64,000 nt of DNA from Segnochrobactrum spirostomi (GTDB lineage Bacteria > Pseudomonadota > Alphaproteobacteria > Rhizobiales > Segnochrobactraceae), in contig NZ_VWNA01000001.1 in the NCBI RefSeq assembly GCF_009600605.1, positions 3,582,501-3,646,500 of the forward strand, given 5' to 3'. This document shows positions 9,376 through 17,589 of this stretch, piece by piece. Position 1 is the first letter of the stretch. The number at the start of each line of letters is the position of its first letter. The notes under the pieces were generated by a model, which searched no databases, was not told the origin of the DNA, and was given only the letters and a program-made list of their open reading frames with translations. Position numbers and translations under genes: made by a program.

Positions 9376-10395
9376 GTGAAGGGATTGAAAAAGCTTCTGT
9401 GCGGCGCTGCGCTCGCCGCCGGATTGTGGGCCTCGGGCGCCGCCGCGGAAACGCTGCGCGTGCTCGCCTGGGAAGGCTACGCCGATGCGGACTGGGTCAA
9501 GGAGTTCACCCAGGAGACCGGCATCGACGTCGACGTCGTCTTCATCGGCAGCGACGACGAGATCTGGGCCAAGATCAAGGGCAGCGAGGGCAAGGACTTC
9601 GACGTCATGGCCGTCAACACGGCCCAGCTCCAGCGCTATATCGACGCCAAGCTCGTCACGCCCTGGGATCTCAAGGACATCCCCAACCAGCAGCAGGTGC
9701 TGCCGCGCTTCCGCGATCTGAGCAAGATCAAGGGCGAGACGCGCGACGGCCAAGTCTACGGCATCCCGTTCGCCTTCGATTCCATCGGCCTCATCTACGA
9801 TGTCGACAAGGTGAAGCCGGCCCCGACGTCAATGGCGATCCTGTGGGACCCGAAATACAAGGGCAAGGTGCTCGCCTATGACAACGGCGAACACAACGTC
9901 TCCTTCACCGCGCTGGTGCTCGGCATCAAGGATCCGTTCCACCTGACGCCGGAGCAGCTTGCCGAGGTGAAGGCGAAGCTCGTCGCGCTCAAGGGCAACG
10001 TGCTGTCGTTCTATACGACCTCCGACGAGGCCCAGCAGATCTTCCAGAACAACGACGTCGCCCTCGTTTGGGCCAATTACGGCCAGCAGCAGCTCAAGGC
10101 GCTGCAGAAGGCCGGCGCCCACGTCGCCTACATCAACCCGTCTGAGGGCGCGCTGTCCTGGCTCGACAACTGGGCCATGACGAGCGGCGTCAAGGACAAG
10201 GCGGCGGCCGAGAAGTGGGTGAACTTCCTGCTGCAGAAGAAGATCGGCGAGCAGCTCACCGAGCGAACCGGTTTCGGCAACACCGTCGTGCCGAGCGGTA
10301 GCGCCAAGGAAACCGATACGCTCGTCTGGCTCGACGCCGTCGAGGACCCGCTGAAGCGTTCCGACCTGTGGAACGAAGTGAAGGCGGCACCCTGA
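9376..10395 (+). CDS. PotD/PotF-type extracellular solute-binding protein
   Basis: A 339-residue periplasmic binding protein. The signal peptide spans about residues 1-24 (MKGLKKLLCGAALAAGLWA, cleavage near AAA-ET). The mature protein opens TLRVLAWEGYAD, typical of the polyamine-type binding-protein class, with YGIPFAFDSIGLIYD and WANYGQQQLKAL further on. The start is a GTG at 9376 with AGAGGAGAA before it. It is followed by an ATPase and two permeases. It sits inside a sugar-acid operon, so a polyamine need not be the ligand. A hydroxy- or sugar-acid ligand is an alternative suggested only by context. Confidence 0.88.
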   Translation: MKGLKKLLCGAALAAGLWASGAAAETLRVLAWEGYADADWVKEFTQETGIDVDVVFIGSDDEIWAKIKGSEGKDFDVMAVNTAQLQRYIDAKLVTPWDLKDIPNQQQVLPRFRDLSKIKGETRDGQVYGIPFAFDSIGLIYDVDKVKPAPTSMAILWDPKYKGKVLAYDNGEHNVSFTALVLGIKDPFHLTPEQLAEVKAKLVALKGNVLSFYTTSDEAQQIFQNNDVALVWANYGQQQLKALQKAGAHVAYINPSEGALSWLDNWAMTSGVKDKAAAEKWVNFLLQKKIGEQLTERTGFGNTVVPSGSAKETDTLVWLDAVEDPLKRSDLWNEVKAAP

Positions 10396-10406
10396 CCGTG
10401 TCCTGC

Positions 10407-10427
10407 CGCGGGCCGATCCGGCCCGCG
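10407..10427 (+). other. Intercistronic hairpin after binding-protein gene
   Basis: The arms CGCGGGCC and GGCCCGCG (8 bp) enclose a 5-nt loop, starting 12 bp after the binding-protein stop and 128 bp before the ATPase start. There is no T-tract. Such stems often protect the 3' end of a highly expressed binding-protein mRNA within an operon, or partly reduce downstream transcription. Confidence 0.5.
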
Positions 10428-10554
10428 CCACCGCCGCCGCGCGTCTCCCGGGCGCGCGTCGACCGGGATTGAGGAGCGGCGCATAATGGTCTCCGCCCGG
10501 ACGCGCATGTCCGGGCGGCACCCCGCGCTCGCCGCACGTTGTTCGAGGGTACCA

Positions 10555-11667
10555 ATGGCCGATCCCGGCGTTCTTCTGACCTTGCGCTCCGTGACCAAGT
10601 CCTACGGCTCGGTTCCGATCCTGCACGGTGTCGATCTCGACGTGCGCGACGGCGAGTTCATCACGATTCTCGGGCCGTCCGGCTCGGGCAAGACCACGAT
10701 CCTGCGCCTCATCGGCGGCTTCACCTCGCCGTCCGGCGGCGAGATCCGGCTCGACGGGCAGGACATCACGGCGACGCCGATCAACCGGCGGCCGTTCAAC
10801 ACGGTGTTCCAGGACTATGCGCTGTTCCCGCACCTGACGGTGGAGGCGAACGTCGCCTACGGGCTCGCCGTGCGCGGCACGCCGCGGGCGGAGGTCACGA
10901 AGCGCGTCGCCGACGCGCTCGAGCTCGTCAGCCTCGGCGCCTTCGGCAAGCGCTACCCGGCGCAGCTTTCCGGCGGCCAGCGCCAGCGCGTGGCGCTCGC
11001 CCGCGCCATCGTCTGCCGGCCGCGGCTCATCCTGCTCGACGAGCCGCTCGCCGCGCTCGACGTCGCGCTGCGCCACCAGATGCAGGTCTTCCTGAAATCG
11101 GTGCAGGCCGAGATCCGCACCACCTTCCTGTTCGTCACCCATGACCAGGAGGAGGCCATCGCCATGGCGGACCGGATCTGCGTGATGAATGCCGGGCGCA
11201 TCCAGCAGATCGGCTCGCCCCACGAGGTCTATTACCGGCCGAGCTGCGAATTCGTCGCGACCTTCTTCGGCGACAACAACCTGATTGCCGGAACCCTCGG
11301 CCCCGTGAGCGGCACCCGGCGTGCCATCGAAACGAGCCTCGGCACCATCGTCTGCTCGATCGAGGGTCAGCCCGAACTCGCCGCCGCGCCGGCCGGCGCC
11401 CGGGCCTTCGCGGCCTGCCGCCCCGAGGCGATGGAGGTTGGTCCCATCAACGATCGCGATCCGGCGCGTGAGAACGCGATCGCCGCAACCATCGACCAGG
11501 TCGCCTTCGGTGGTGCCTCCACCATGGCCTTCGCCACGGCCGCGGGCGACCGTGCGATCTCGCTGCGGGCCCGGCTGCAGAGCCGTCCGGAAGGCACGCC
11601 GCTTGCGGCGGGCGACGCGGTGACGCTGTCGTTCCGTGCCGACGATTGCCGGCTGGTTCCGGCATGA
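10555..11667 (+). CDS. ABC transporter ATP-binding protein, PotA type
   Basis: This 370-residue ATPase powers the importer encoded around it. Walker A is GPSGSGKT, the Q-loop is in VFQDYALFPHLTVEANV, the signature is LSGGQRQR, Walker B is LILLDEP and the switch His is in [10 protein letters not shown]-terminal TOBE-like region of about 120 residues (CRPEAMEV, VTLSFRADDCRLV) is typical of PotA and related importers. I chose the ATG at 10555 (MADPGVLL), preceded by GAGGGT. An upstream in-frame start at 10486 adds an unconvincing tail. The stop overlaps the next gene by ATGA. Confidence 0.93.
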   Translation: MADPGVLLTLRSVTKSYGSVPILHGVDLDVRDGEFITILGPSGSGKTTILRLIGGFTSPSGGEIRLDGQDITATPINRRPFNTVFQDYALFPHLTVEANVAYGLAVRGTPRAEVTKRVADALELVSLGAFGKRYPAQLSGGQRQRVALARAIVCRPRLILLDEPLAALDVALRHQMQVFLKSVQAEIRTTFLFVTHDQEEAIAMADRICVMNAGRIQQIGSPHEVYYRPSCEFVATFFGDNNLIAGTLGPVSGTRRAIETSLGTIVCSIEGQPELAAAPAGARAFAACRPEAMEVGPINDRDPARENAIAATIDQVAFGGASTMAFATAAGDRAISLRARLQSRPEGTPLAAGDAVTLSFRADDCRLVPA

Positions 11668-12533
11668 GCGCGCCCGACCCCCTGGCCGGCCGGAGCCGCG
11701 CGGCCGCCTGGTTCGCCACTTTCGCGGCCTATGTCGTCCCGCTCGGCTTCATCCTGGCGCCGATGACGCTGTTCCTCGCCTACAGCTTCTTCAGCGTCGA
11801 CCACGGCGACATCGTCTTCTCGCCGACGCTCGCGAACTATGTCCGCTTCTTCACCGATCCGGTGTTCCAGCCGATCTTCTGGCGCACCTGCCTGTTGTGC
11901 CTGTCGGTCGCGGTGCTGTGCGTGGTGTTCGCCTATCCGGTGGCACTGTTCCTGACCGGGCTCAAGGGCCGGCAGCGGCACGCCGTCCTGGTGCTGCTGC
12001 TGGTTCCGCTGCTGATGAGCTACGTCATCAAGATCTACGCCGTGCGCTCGATCCTCGGCGGCAACGGGCTCCTCAACCGCACCCTGATGGCGCTCGGCCT
12101 CATCGACGAGCCGTCGATGCTGTTCGTGTTCAACTTGAACGCGGTGCTGCTCACGCTGACGGTGCTCCTGATCCCGTTCGCGATCCTGCCGATCTTCCTG
12201 TCGCTCGAGACCATTCCGAAGGCGCTGCGCCATGCCTCCGCCGATCTCGGGGCGAGCGACCTGCAGACCTTTCTCCGGGTGACGCTGCCGCTCAGCCTGC
12301 CCGGCGTCGCGAGCGCGATGAGCTTCGTCTTCGTCCTCGCGATCGGCGACTTCCTCACCCCGCAGATGGTGGGCGGCCAGTCCGGCTTCACCTTCGGGCG
12401 GATCATCTACAGCCAGTTCGGAACCGCCTTCAATTGGCCGTTCGGCGCCGCGCTGTCCGTCATCCTGGCGGCGGCGGTGATCTGCGCGATCGCGCTCGGC
12501 GGCTGGGCCGGAACGCGGAGGCAGACCCAATGA
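11664..12533 (+). CDS. ABC transporter permease, PotB type
   Basis: A 289-residue inner-membrane permease with about six helices, for example near VVPLGFILAPMTLFLAYSF and AVLVLLLVPLLMSYVI. The EAA-type loop that contacts the ATPase is recognisable as ALRHASADLGASDLQTFLRV, followed by LPLSLPGV. It overlaps the ATPase gene by 4 bp (ATGA) and the next permease by 4 bp, so translation of the three is coupled. It forms the pore with the second permease. Confidence 0.92.
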   Translation: MSAPDPLAGRSRAAAWFATFAAYVVPLGFILAPMTLFLAYSFFSVDHGDIVFSPTLANYVRFFTDPVFQPIFWRTCLLCLSVAVLCVVFAYPVALFLTGLKGRQRHAVLVLLLVPLLMSYVIKIYAVRSILGGNGLLNRTLMALGLIDEPSMLFVFNLNAVLLTLTVLLIPFAILPIFLSLETIPKALRHASADLGASDLQTFLRVTLPLSLPGVASAMSFVFVLAIGDFLTPQMVGGQSGFTFGRIIYSQFGTAFNWPFGAALSVILAAAVICAIALGGWAGTRRQTQ

Positions 12534-13390
12534 CGGCCCCGACGACCGCCCACGCCACGCCCGTGCGGCCCGCCCGCCGCGTCCTGGAAAGCCCGATGAA
12601 GCGCATCGGCACGGCCCTGCTCGTCGCCGTCACGGGGCTGGTGTTCGTGCTGCTCTACGGCCCGCTCCTGGTGCCGATCACGTCCTCGTTCTTCACCGTC
12701 AGCCACGGCGCGGTGGACTGGTCGCAGCCGACCGCCGATGCCTATGCCGCGCTCACTCGCAACGAAAGCGTCCTCGCCGCGCTGCGCACCACGCTCATCG
12801 TCGGCGTCTCGGCGGTGGTTCTCTCGGTCGTGATCGCGACGGGGCTCGCGCTCTACGTCGCCTCGCCCGAGGCGAAGGGCCGGCGTTTCCTCCAGTTCGT
12901 GATTTTCCTGCCGTTCCTGATGCCACCGATCATCACCGGCCTCGCGCTGCTGATCTTCTTCCGCGAGATCAATTTCGAGCGCTCGATCCTGACCGTCATC
13001 ATCGGCCACACGGTGTTCGTGCTGGCGCTCGTCTATCGAACCATTCTGGTGCGCTTGCAATCGCTGAGCGGCAGTCTGGTCGAAGCCTCCTACGACCTCG
13101 GCGCCAGCCGTTGGCAGACTTTCCGCCTCGTCCTCCTGCCGAACCTGCGCGGGGCGATGGCCGGCGGGGCGATCCTCGCCTTCGCGCTGTCGTTCGACGA
13201 GACGATGATCACGCTCCTCGTCACCGGCACCCAGAGCACGCTGCCGGTGCGGCTGTGGGCGATGATGCGGCTCGGCTTCACGCCGGACATCAACGCTCTG
13301 GTGACGCTGGTGCTCCTGTTCACCACGGCCCTCTGTCTGGTGGCGGTGCGCTTCGTCGCGCCGGTACAGGCCGCGGCCGGCGGCGACTGA
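12530..13390 (+). CDS. ABC transporter permease, PotC type
   Basis: A 286-residue permease with about six membrane helices. The ATPase-contact loop is SLVEASYDLGASRWQTFRLV with LPNLRGAM after it. The terminal helices surround ALSFDETMITLLVTGTQS, a typical PotC-class stretch. The ATG at 12530 overlaps the upstream permease stop as ATGA. An open frame extends far upstream in the same frame (from 11636), but that part is antiphase to the PotB-type gene and is a shadow. Confidence 0.92.
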   Translation: MTAPTTAHATPVRPARRVLESPMKRIGTALLVAVTGLVFVLLYGPLLVPITSSFFTVSHGAVDWSQPTADAYAALTRNESVLAALRTTLIVGVSAVVLSVVIATGLALYVASPEAKGRRFLQFVIFLPFLMPPIITGLALLIFFREINFERSILTVIIGHTVFVLALVYRTILVRLQSLSGSLVEASYDLGASRWQTFRLVLLPNLRGAMAGGAILAFALSFDETMITLLVTGTQSTLPVRLWAMMRLGFTPDINALVTLVLLFTTALCLVAVRFVAPVQAAAGGD

Positions 13391-13428
13391 CCGATCTCAC
13401 CCGAACGTCCACCAAGGAAGGCGCGGCC

Positions 13429-14094
13429 ATGGCGACCGACATCGATTTCAAGGCCCTGAAAGGGGTGCTCTATTCCGCCGTGCTGTCGGATGTGCTCGAC
13501 GGCTTCGGCTGCCCGAACCAGGCGATGCGTCCGTTCGTCCGCCCGCTCGACGAGGGCAAGGTGCTGTTCGGCCGCGCCCGCACCGGGCTCTATGCGCACG
13601 TCTACGGCGTGACCGAGGGGCGCAACCCCTATGAAGTCGAGATCGCCCTCGTCGACGATCTCGGCACCGACGACATCGTCATCCTCGCCTGCGATGGACC
13701 GACCACCCGCATCGCGCCATGGGGCGAACTCTTGACCACCGCCGCGCGCTGCCGCGGCGCCGGCGGCTGCGTCACCGACGGGCTGGTGCGCGACGTGCGC
13801 CACATCCGGCGGCTCGGCTTTCCCGTGTTCCACGGCGGGATCGGCCCGCTCGACACCAAGGGCCGGGCCGAGATGACGGCGCGGGACGTGCCGGTCGAAT
13901 GCGGCGGTGTGCGGGTCGAGCCGGGCGATCTCGTGTTCGGCGACGTCGACGGCGTGGTCGTGATCCCGCAGGCGCTCGCCGCGGCGGTGATCGAAACCGC
14001 GCTCGAGAAGATCCACGGCGAGAACAAGACGCGCGAGCACCTCGAACAGGGCATGCTGCTCGCCGACGTCTATGCCCGCTACGGCATCCTGTAG
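13429..14094 (+). CDS. RraA/HMG-aldolase family protein
   Basis: 221 residues of the RraA-like fold. The motif GGCVTDGLVRDVRHI carries the Arg-Asp pair (R121, D122) that class II pyruvate aldolases of this family use, and PWGELLTTAA precedes it, so it looks enzymatic rather than an RNase E inhibitor. Known members are 4-hydroxy-4-methyl-2-oxoglutarate or 4-carboxy-4-hydroxy-2-oxoadipate aldolases. It closes the sugar-acid operon 38 bp after the last permease. Cleavage of a keto-acid intermediate is the natural inference, but its substrate is unknown. Confidence 0.85.
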   Translation: MATDIDFKALKGVLYSAVLSDVLDGFGCPNQAMRPFVRPLDEGKVLFGRARTGLYAHVYGVTEGRNPYEVEIALVDDLGTDDIVILACDGPTTRIAPWGELLTTAARCRGAGGCVTDGLVRDVRHIRRLGFPVFHGGIGPLDTKGRAEMTARDVPVECGGVRVEPGDLVFGDVDGVVVIPQALAAAVIETALEKIHGENKTREHLEQGMLLADVYARYGIL

Positions 14095-14277
14095 CGCGAA
14101 CGACCGGGCGCGTGCGGCCGTGCGCGCACCCCTCCGTCGCGGGGCATGCAGGCGCGGCCCCTTCGACACGACACGCGAGAATTCCCAAACGCGGGTGGAC
14201 CGGCGGCGACCGACGCGGCAAGACCGTGTCGGTCCGCTCGCCGAGAGCGGGATTGGTGTTCGCCGTAGGGTGTCGTG

Positions 14278-15456
14278 ATGGTGGCTGGGTTCGACGTCGT
14301 GGTCGTCGGCAAGGGGATGATGGGAGCCGCGGCGGCGCGGCACCTCGCAAACGGAGGAGCCAAGGTCACGTTGGTGGGACCGGACGAGCCTCAGGACCTC
14401 GCAACCCATCAGGGCGTCTTCGCCAGCCACTACGACGCGGGCCGGATCACCCGCTCCATCGATGACGATCCCGATTGGTCGCTGCTCGCGCGCCGTTCGA
14501 TCGAGCGCTATGCGGCGATCGAAGCGGAGAGCGGCATCGCCTTCTATGCCGAGGTCGGGTGCATCATCGCCGCGGACGATTCCGATTATCTTTCGCGCGC
14601 CGCCCGGGCCGCCGAAGGCGTGGGCGCACAGGCGGCGCGGCTCGAGGCCGGGCCGTTGGCGACCGCCTTTCCCATGCTGCGCTTTCCGGACGGCTATTGT
14701 GGTCTGCACGAAGCCCGGAATGCGGGCCACATCGACCCGAGGGCGCTCGTCCGCGCCCAGACGGCGCTCGCCCGGAGGGCCGGCGCGACCGTCGCACCGG
14801 TCGAGATCGAGGCCCTTGTCGACCGCGGGACCCACGTCGAGGCCGTCGCGGTCGGCGGTGATGTCTTCAGAGCCGACAAGGCCATCATCGCGACGGGAGG
14901 CCACGCCATCCGGCCGTGGCTGCTTCCCCGTCCGCTCGATCTGACGGTCAAGGCCCGGACCGTCTTCCTCCTGGAAATCGAGGCCGGCGAGCAGGCCCGC
15001 TATGACGGCATGCCCTCGGTCATTCAGGTCGCGGCGGACCAGGAGCACAGCTTCTACGCGTTGCCGCCCATCCGCTATCCCGATGGGCGCGTCTTTCTCA
15101 AGATCGGCGGCGACCCCCGAGACACGCTGTTGGCGAGCGAGGCGGACATCCGCGCCTGGTTCCGCAGCGGCGGCGATCCCGCCGTCGCCCGTCATCTGGA
15201 GCACGGCCTGCGCAATCTGCTGCCGGGGCTACGGGGCAGGGCCGGGACAAGCGCGGCCTGCATGACCACCTTCACCCGCCACGGCTATCCCTACATCGAT
15301 TTCGCGGATAGCGATCGGATCGTCGTCCTCACCGGTGGCAACGGAAAGGCCGCCAAGAGCTCCGACGAAATCGGCCGATTGGGCGCGATCCTGGCCGCGG
15401 GCGGACCTCTCGATCGGGAAGGTTACGCCGCAAACTTCGAAGCGTTCTATTTTTAA
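14278..15456 (+). CDS. FAD-dependent oxidoreductase, DAO family
   Basis: A 392-residue flavoprotein. The dinucleotide-binding motif is VVVVGKGMMGAAAARHLA at about residues 7-24 (GxGxxG). The DAO-family middle contains ARNAGHIDPRALVRAQTALA and the nucleotide-associated ATGGHAIRPWL. The C-terminal FAD-contact region includes ACMTTFTRHGYPYIDF and VVLTGGNGKAAKSS. Relatives oxidise secondary or tertiary amines such as sarcosine or N-methyl amino acids. The ATG at 14278 is 7 bases after TAGGG; an adjacent GTG at 14275 is also possible. It is 183 bp from the RraA gene and 139 bp from the siderophore operon, so it is probably its own unit. The substrate is unknown. Confidence 0.85.
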   Translation: MVAGFDVVVVGKGMMGAAAARHLANGGAKVTLVGPDEPQDLATHQGVFASHYDAGRITRSIDDDPDWSLLARRSIERYAAIEAESGIAFYAEVGCIIAADDSDYLSRAARAAEGVGAQAARLEAGPLATAFPMLRFPDGYCGLHEARNAGHIDPRALVRAQTALARRAGATVAPVEIEALVDRGTHVEAVAVGGDVFRADKAIIATGGHAIRPWLLPRPLDLTVKARTVFLLEIEAGEQARYDGMPSVIQVAADQEHSFYALPPIRYPDGRVFLKIGGDPRDTLLASEADIRAWFRSGGDPAVARHLEHGLRNLLPGLRGRAGTSAACMTTFTRHGYPYIDFADSDRIVVLTGGNGKAAKSSDEIGRLGAILAAGGPLDREGYAANFEAFYF

Positions 15457-15496
15457 TGCATTTTATTTCCTCAATAATCTCTCATTGAGAAAAGAC

Positions 15497-15540
15497 TAGA
15501 ATCGTTCTGAAATGAGATGAACCTCGAATCGTATTGAAAT
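15497..15540 (+). promoter_or_regulatory. ICE/Irr-like iron box and duplicated 15-mer upstream of siderophore operon
   Basis: TAGAATCGTTCTGAA at 15497-15511 contains the perfect inverted repeat AGAA-TCG-TTCT. It closely follows the published ICE/Irr operator form TTTAGAA-N3-TTCTAAA of Rhizobiales. A second related 15-mer follows: GAATCGTTCTGAAAT (15499-15513) recurs as GAATCGTATTGAAAT (15526-15540), 27 bp later. The region is AT-rich and immediately precedes the siderophore-binding protein gene. Iron-responsive control by Irr is inferred from motif and context. Confidence 0.6.
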
Positions 15541-15595
15541 AGGTGATCCTGATCGATAATGCGTTGCAAGCAACCGCGGGTGATGGGTGCTTGTA

Positions 15596-16561
15596 ATGTG
15601 GAATATTTCTAGAGTTGCGGCGATTCTCGGCTTGGCGGCAATGCTGTCGTCTGGATCGGTGATGGCGCAAGACGGCAAGACGGTGTCGATCACAGACGAT
15701 CGTGGCGTGGTCGTCGTCGTGCCTGAGAACCCGCAGCGCATTGCGGCCATCTCCTATCTCGGCGTCGACGTCGCACTGGCCCTCGGCATCAAGCCGGTTG
15801 CCACGACCTATATGACCGCCGGCCGTCAGCCCGATTTTCTGCTTGGGCTGACCGGTGAGATGAAGTCCCTCGGCCAGCGGGCGAAGCCGAACCTCGAGCT
15901 CCTGTCGGAAGTTCGGCCGGACGTGATCGTCGCCATGAAGCGCTACACGGTCGGCAATGCCGCCCAGTTCGAGAAGATCGCGCCTTATATCGCCTACAAC
16001 ATGGAGCTCCTGAGCGAGAGCTACCAGGAAGTATCCGATCTCTCGAAGGTGTTCGGAAAACCGGAGCGCGGCGAGCAATTGAACGCGGAGTTCAAGAGCC
16101 ATCTCGCGGACTATGCCGCCAAAGCGCCGAAGAACGTCCATCCGCGCTTCCAGATCATGTGGGGCGGGGATACGCCGTTCTCGTTCCACACCGAGAACAC
16201 CGCCGCCTCGATCGTCGCGGCGCTCGGCGGCGACAATATCGCCGGTCCGATGCAGCAGGACGGCAAGTTCGGCATGGAGATCAGTCTCGAAGCCATGCTG
16301 GAAAAGGACCCCGAGGTCATCTTCGTCTACGACAGCGGCCCGGACCGCCCGCACGAGAACAACCCGATCTGGCAGCAGCTCTCCGCCGTCAAGAACGGGC
16401 GCGTCTACTATGTCGGCGATGAGTGGGTCGAGACCAACGGGCCGATCGCCCGTGAAATGGTGCTGCGTGAGGCGGCGCATTATCTCTACCCGGATACGTT
16501 CCCGGCGATCGACGTGCGCGCGGAAGCGGCGAAGCTGATCCCCGCGGGCGTGCAGCAGTGA
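15596..16561 (+). CDS. Iron-siderophore ABC transporter substrate-binding protein (FecB/FhuD class)
   Basis: A periplasmic binding protein of 321 residues. The signal peptide is MWNISRVAAILGLAAMLSS with cleavage near MAQ-DG. The mature start TVSITDDRGVVVVVPENPQRIA and LLSEVRPDVIVAMKR are the usual pattern of class III siderophore and cobalamin binding proteins. Asn-Pro-Ile-Trp-Gln-Gln-Leu-Ser-Ala-Val-Lys near residue 270 is another. I chose the ATG at 15596; a GTG at 15587 would add three residues. Its stop overlaps the first permease gene (GTGA). No TonB receptor is in the window. The ligand may be a ferric siderophore or another metallophore. Confidence 0.88.
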   Translation: MWNISRVAAILGLAAMLSSGSVMAQDGKTVSITDDRGVVVVVPENPQRIAAISYLGVDVALALGIKPVATTYMTAGRQPDFLLGLTGEMKSLGQRAKPNLELLSEVRPDVIVAMKRYTVGNAAQFEKIAPYIAYNMELLSESYQEVSDLSKVFGKPERGEQLNAEFKSHLADYAAKAPKNVHPRFQIMWGGDTPFSFHTENTAASIVAALGGDNIAGPMQQDGKFGMEISLEAMLEKDPEVIFVYDSGPDRPHENNPIWQQLSAVKNGRVYYVGDEWVETNGPIAREMVLREAAHYLYPDTFPAIDVRAEAAKLIPAGVQQ

Positions 16562-17589
16562 CGAATGCCGAGGCGGCCGCGCGGCCCCATGCCGACATCC
16601 GCTCCCTGACGCTGACGATCGCGATCCTGATCGTCAGCCTGACGGTGCTCGCGGGCGGGCTTCTGATCGGCGCGCGGCCGCTCCAGCCTCAGGTCGCTCT
16701 GGCGGCCCTGTTCGCGCCGGACGGCAAGATCGCGTCGATCCTGGTCTGGACCCTGCGCCTGCCCCGCAGCCTCGCCGCATTTCTGGGCGGGGCGGGGTTG
16801 GGGGTTTCTGGCTATCTGCTGCAAACGCTGACCCGCAACCCTCTGGCGGGGCCGGGGCTGACCGGCGTGACGGCCGGCGCCGTCACGCCCATCGTGGCGT
16901 GCTTCACATTCCTGCCCTGGCTGTCGTCCGTCTATTATCCCATGATCGGAATGGCGGGGGGACTCGCCGCCGCGCTGACGACGTTCTGGATCGCGGGCGG
17001 CGGCACGGCGCGCCCGCTGCACCTCGCGCTCGGCGGAATCAGCGTGTCGATGTTCCTCGGCGCGCTCACGACCTGGATCATCCTGTCGAGCGGTCCCCAG
17101 GTGCCGGCGCTGCTGTTCTGGCTGTCGGGCGGCTTCCAGGGCCGGTCATGGCCGCAGCTCGCCTACATGGCTCCGTGGGTCCTAATCGGCTGCTTCGGTG
17201 CCTTGGCGAGCCATCGTGTCATCGGGCTGTTGACGTTGAGCGAACAGGCGGCGGCCGGCATGGGCCTGCAATTGTCGCTGTGGAAGCCCGTGCTGCTCCT
17301 CCTCGCCGTCCTCCCCGTGGCCGGCGTGGCGCCGGTGGCCGGTCCGGTCGCCTTCGTCGGGCTGGCGTCGCCGCATATCGCCCGCCTTCTGCGGCCCACG
17401 GGGCCGGCCTGGACCATCGCGCTCACGGCCGCCATCGGTGGTTTCATCGTCGTCTCCGGCGACGTGATCGCCCGTGGCATCGCGCCGCCGAAGGAGCTCC
17501 CCATCAGCATCGTCACCGCCTTGATCGGTGGCCCGCTGTTCATCTGGCTCGTGCAGCGCCGCGGCTTCACGACGGGGGGCGGAGCATGA
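16558..17589 (+). CDS. FecCD-family iron-siderophore permease 1
   Basis: A 343-residue permease starting with GTG inside the stop of the binding-protein gene. About nine to ten membrane helices are visible. LRLPRSLAAFLGGAGLGVSGYLLQTLTRNPLAGPGLTG is the classic FecCD signature region, in which the segment TRNPLAGPGLTG is diagnostic. GPVAFVGLASPHIARLL near residue 260 contacts the ATPase. Spacing and overlap place it firmly in a five-gene operon with the binding protein, second permease, ATPase and methyltransferase. Confidence 0.93.
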   Translation: MTNAEAAARPHADIRSLTLTIAILIVSLTVLAGGLLIGARPLQPQVALAALFAPDGKIASILVWTLRLPRSLAAFLGGAGLGVSGYLLQTLTRNPLAGPGLTGVTAGAVTPIVACFTFLPWLSSVYYPMIGMAGGLAAALTTFWIAGGGTARPLHLALGGISVSMFLGALTTWIILSSGPQVPALLFWLSGGFQGRSWPQLAYMAPWVLIGCFGALASHRVIGLLTLSEQAAAGMGLQLSLWKPVLLLLAVLPVAGVAPVAGPVAFVGLASPHIARLLRPTGPAWTIALTAAIGGFIVVSGDVIARGIAPPKELPISIVTALIGGPLFIWLVQRRGFTTGGGA

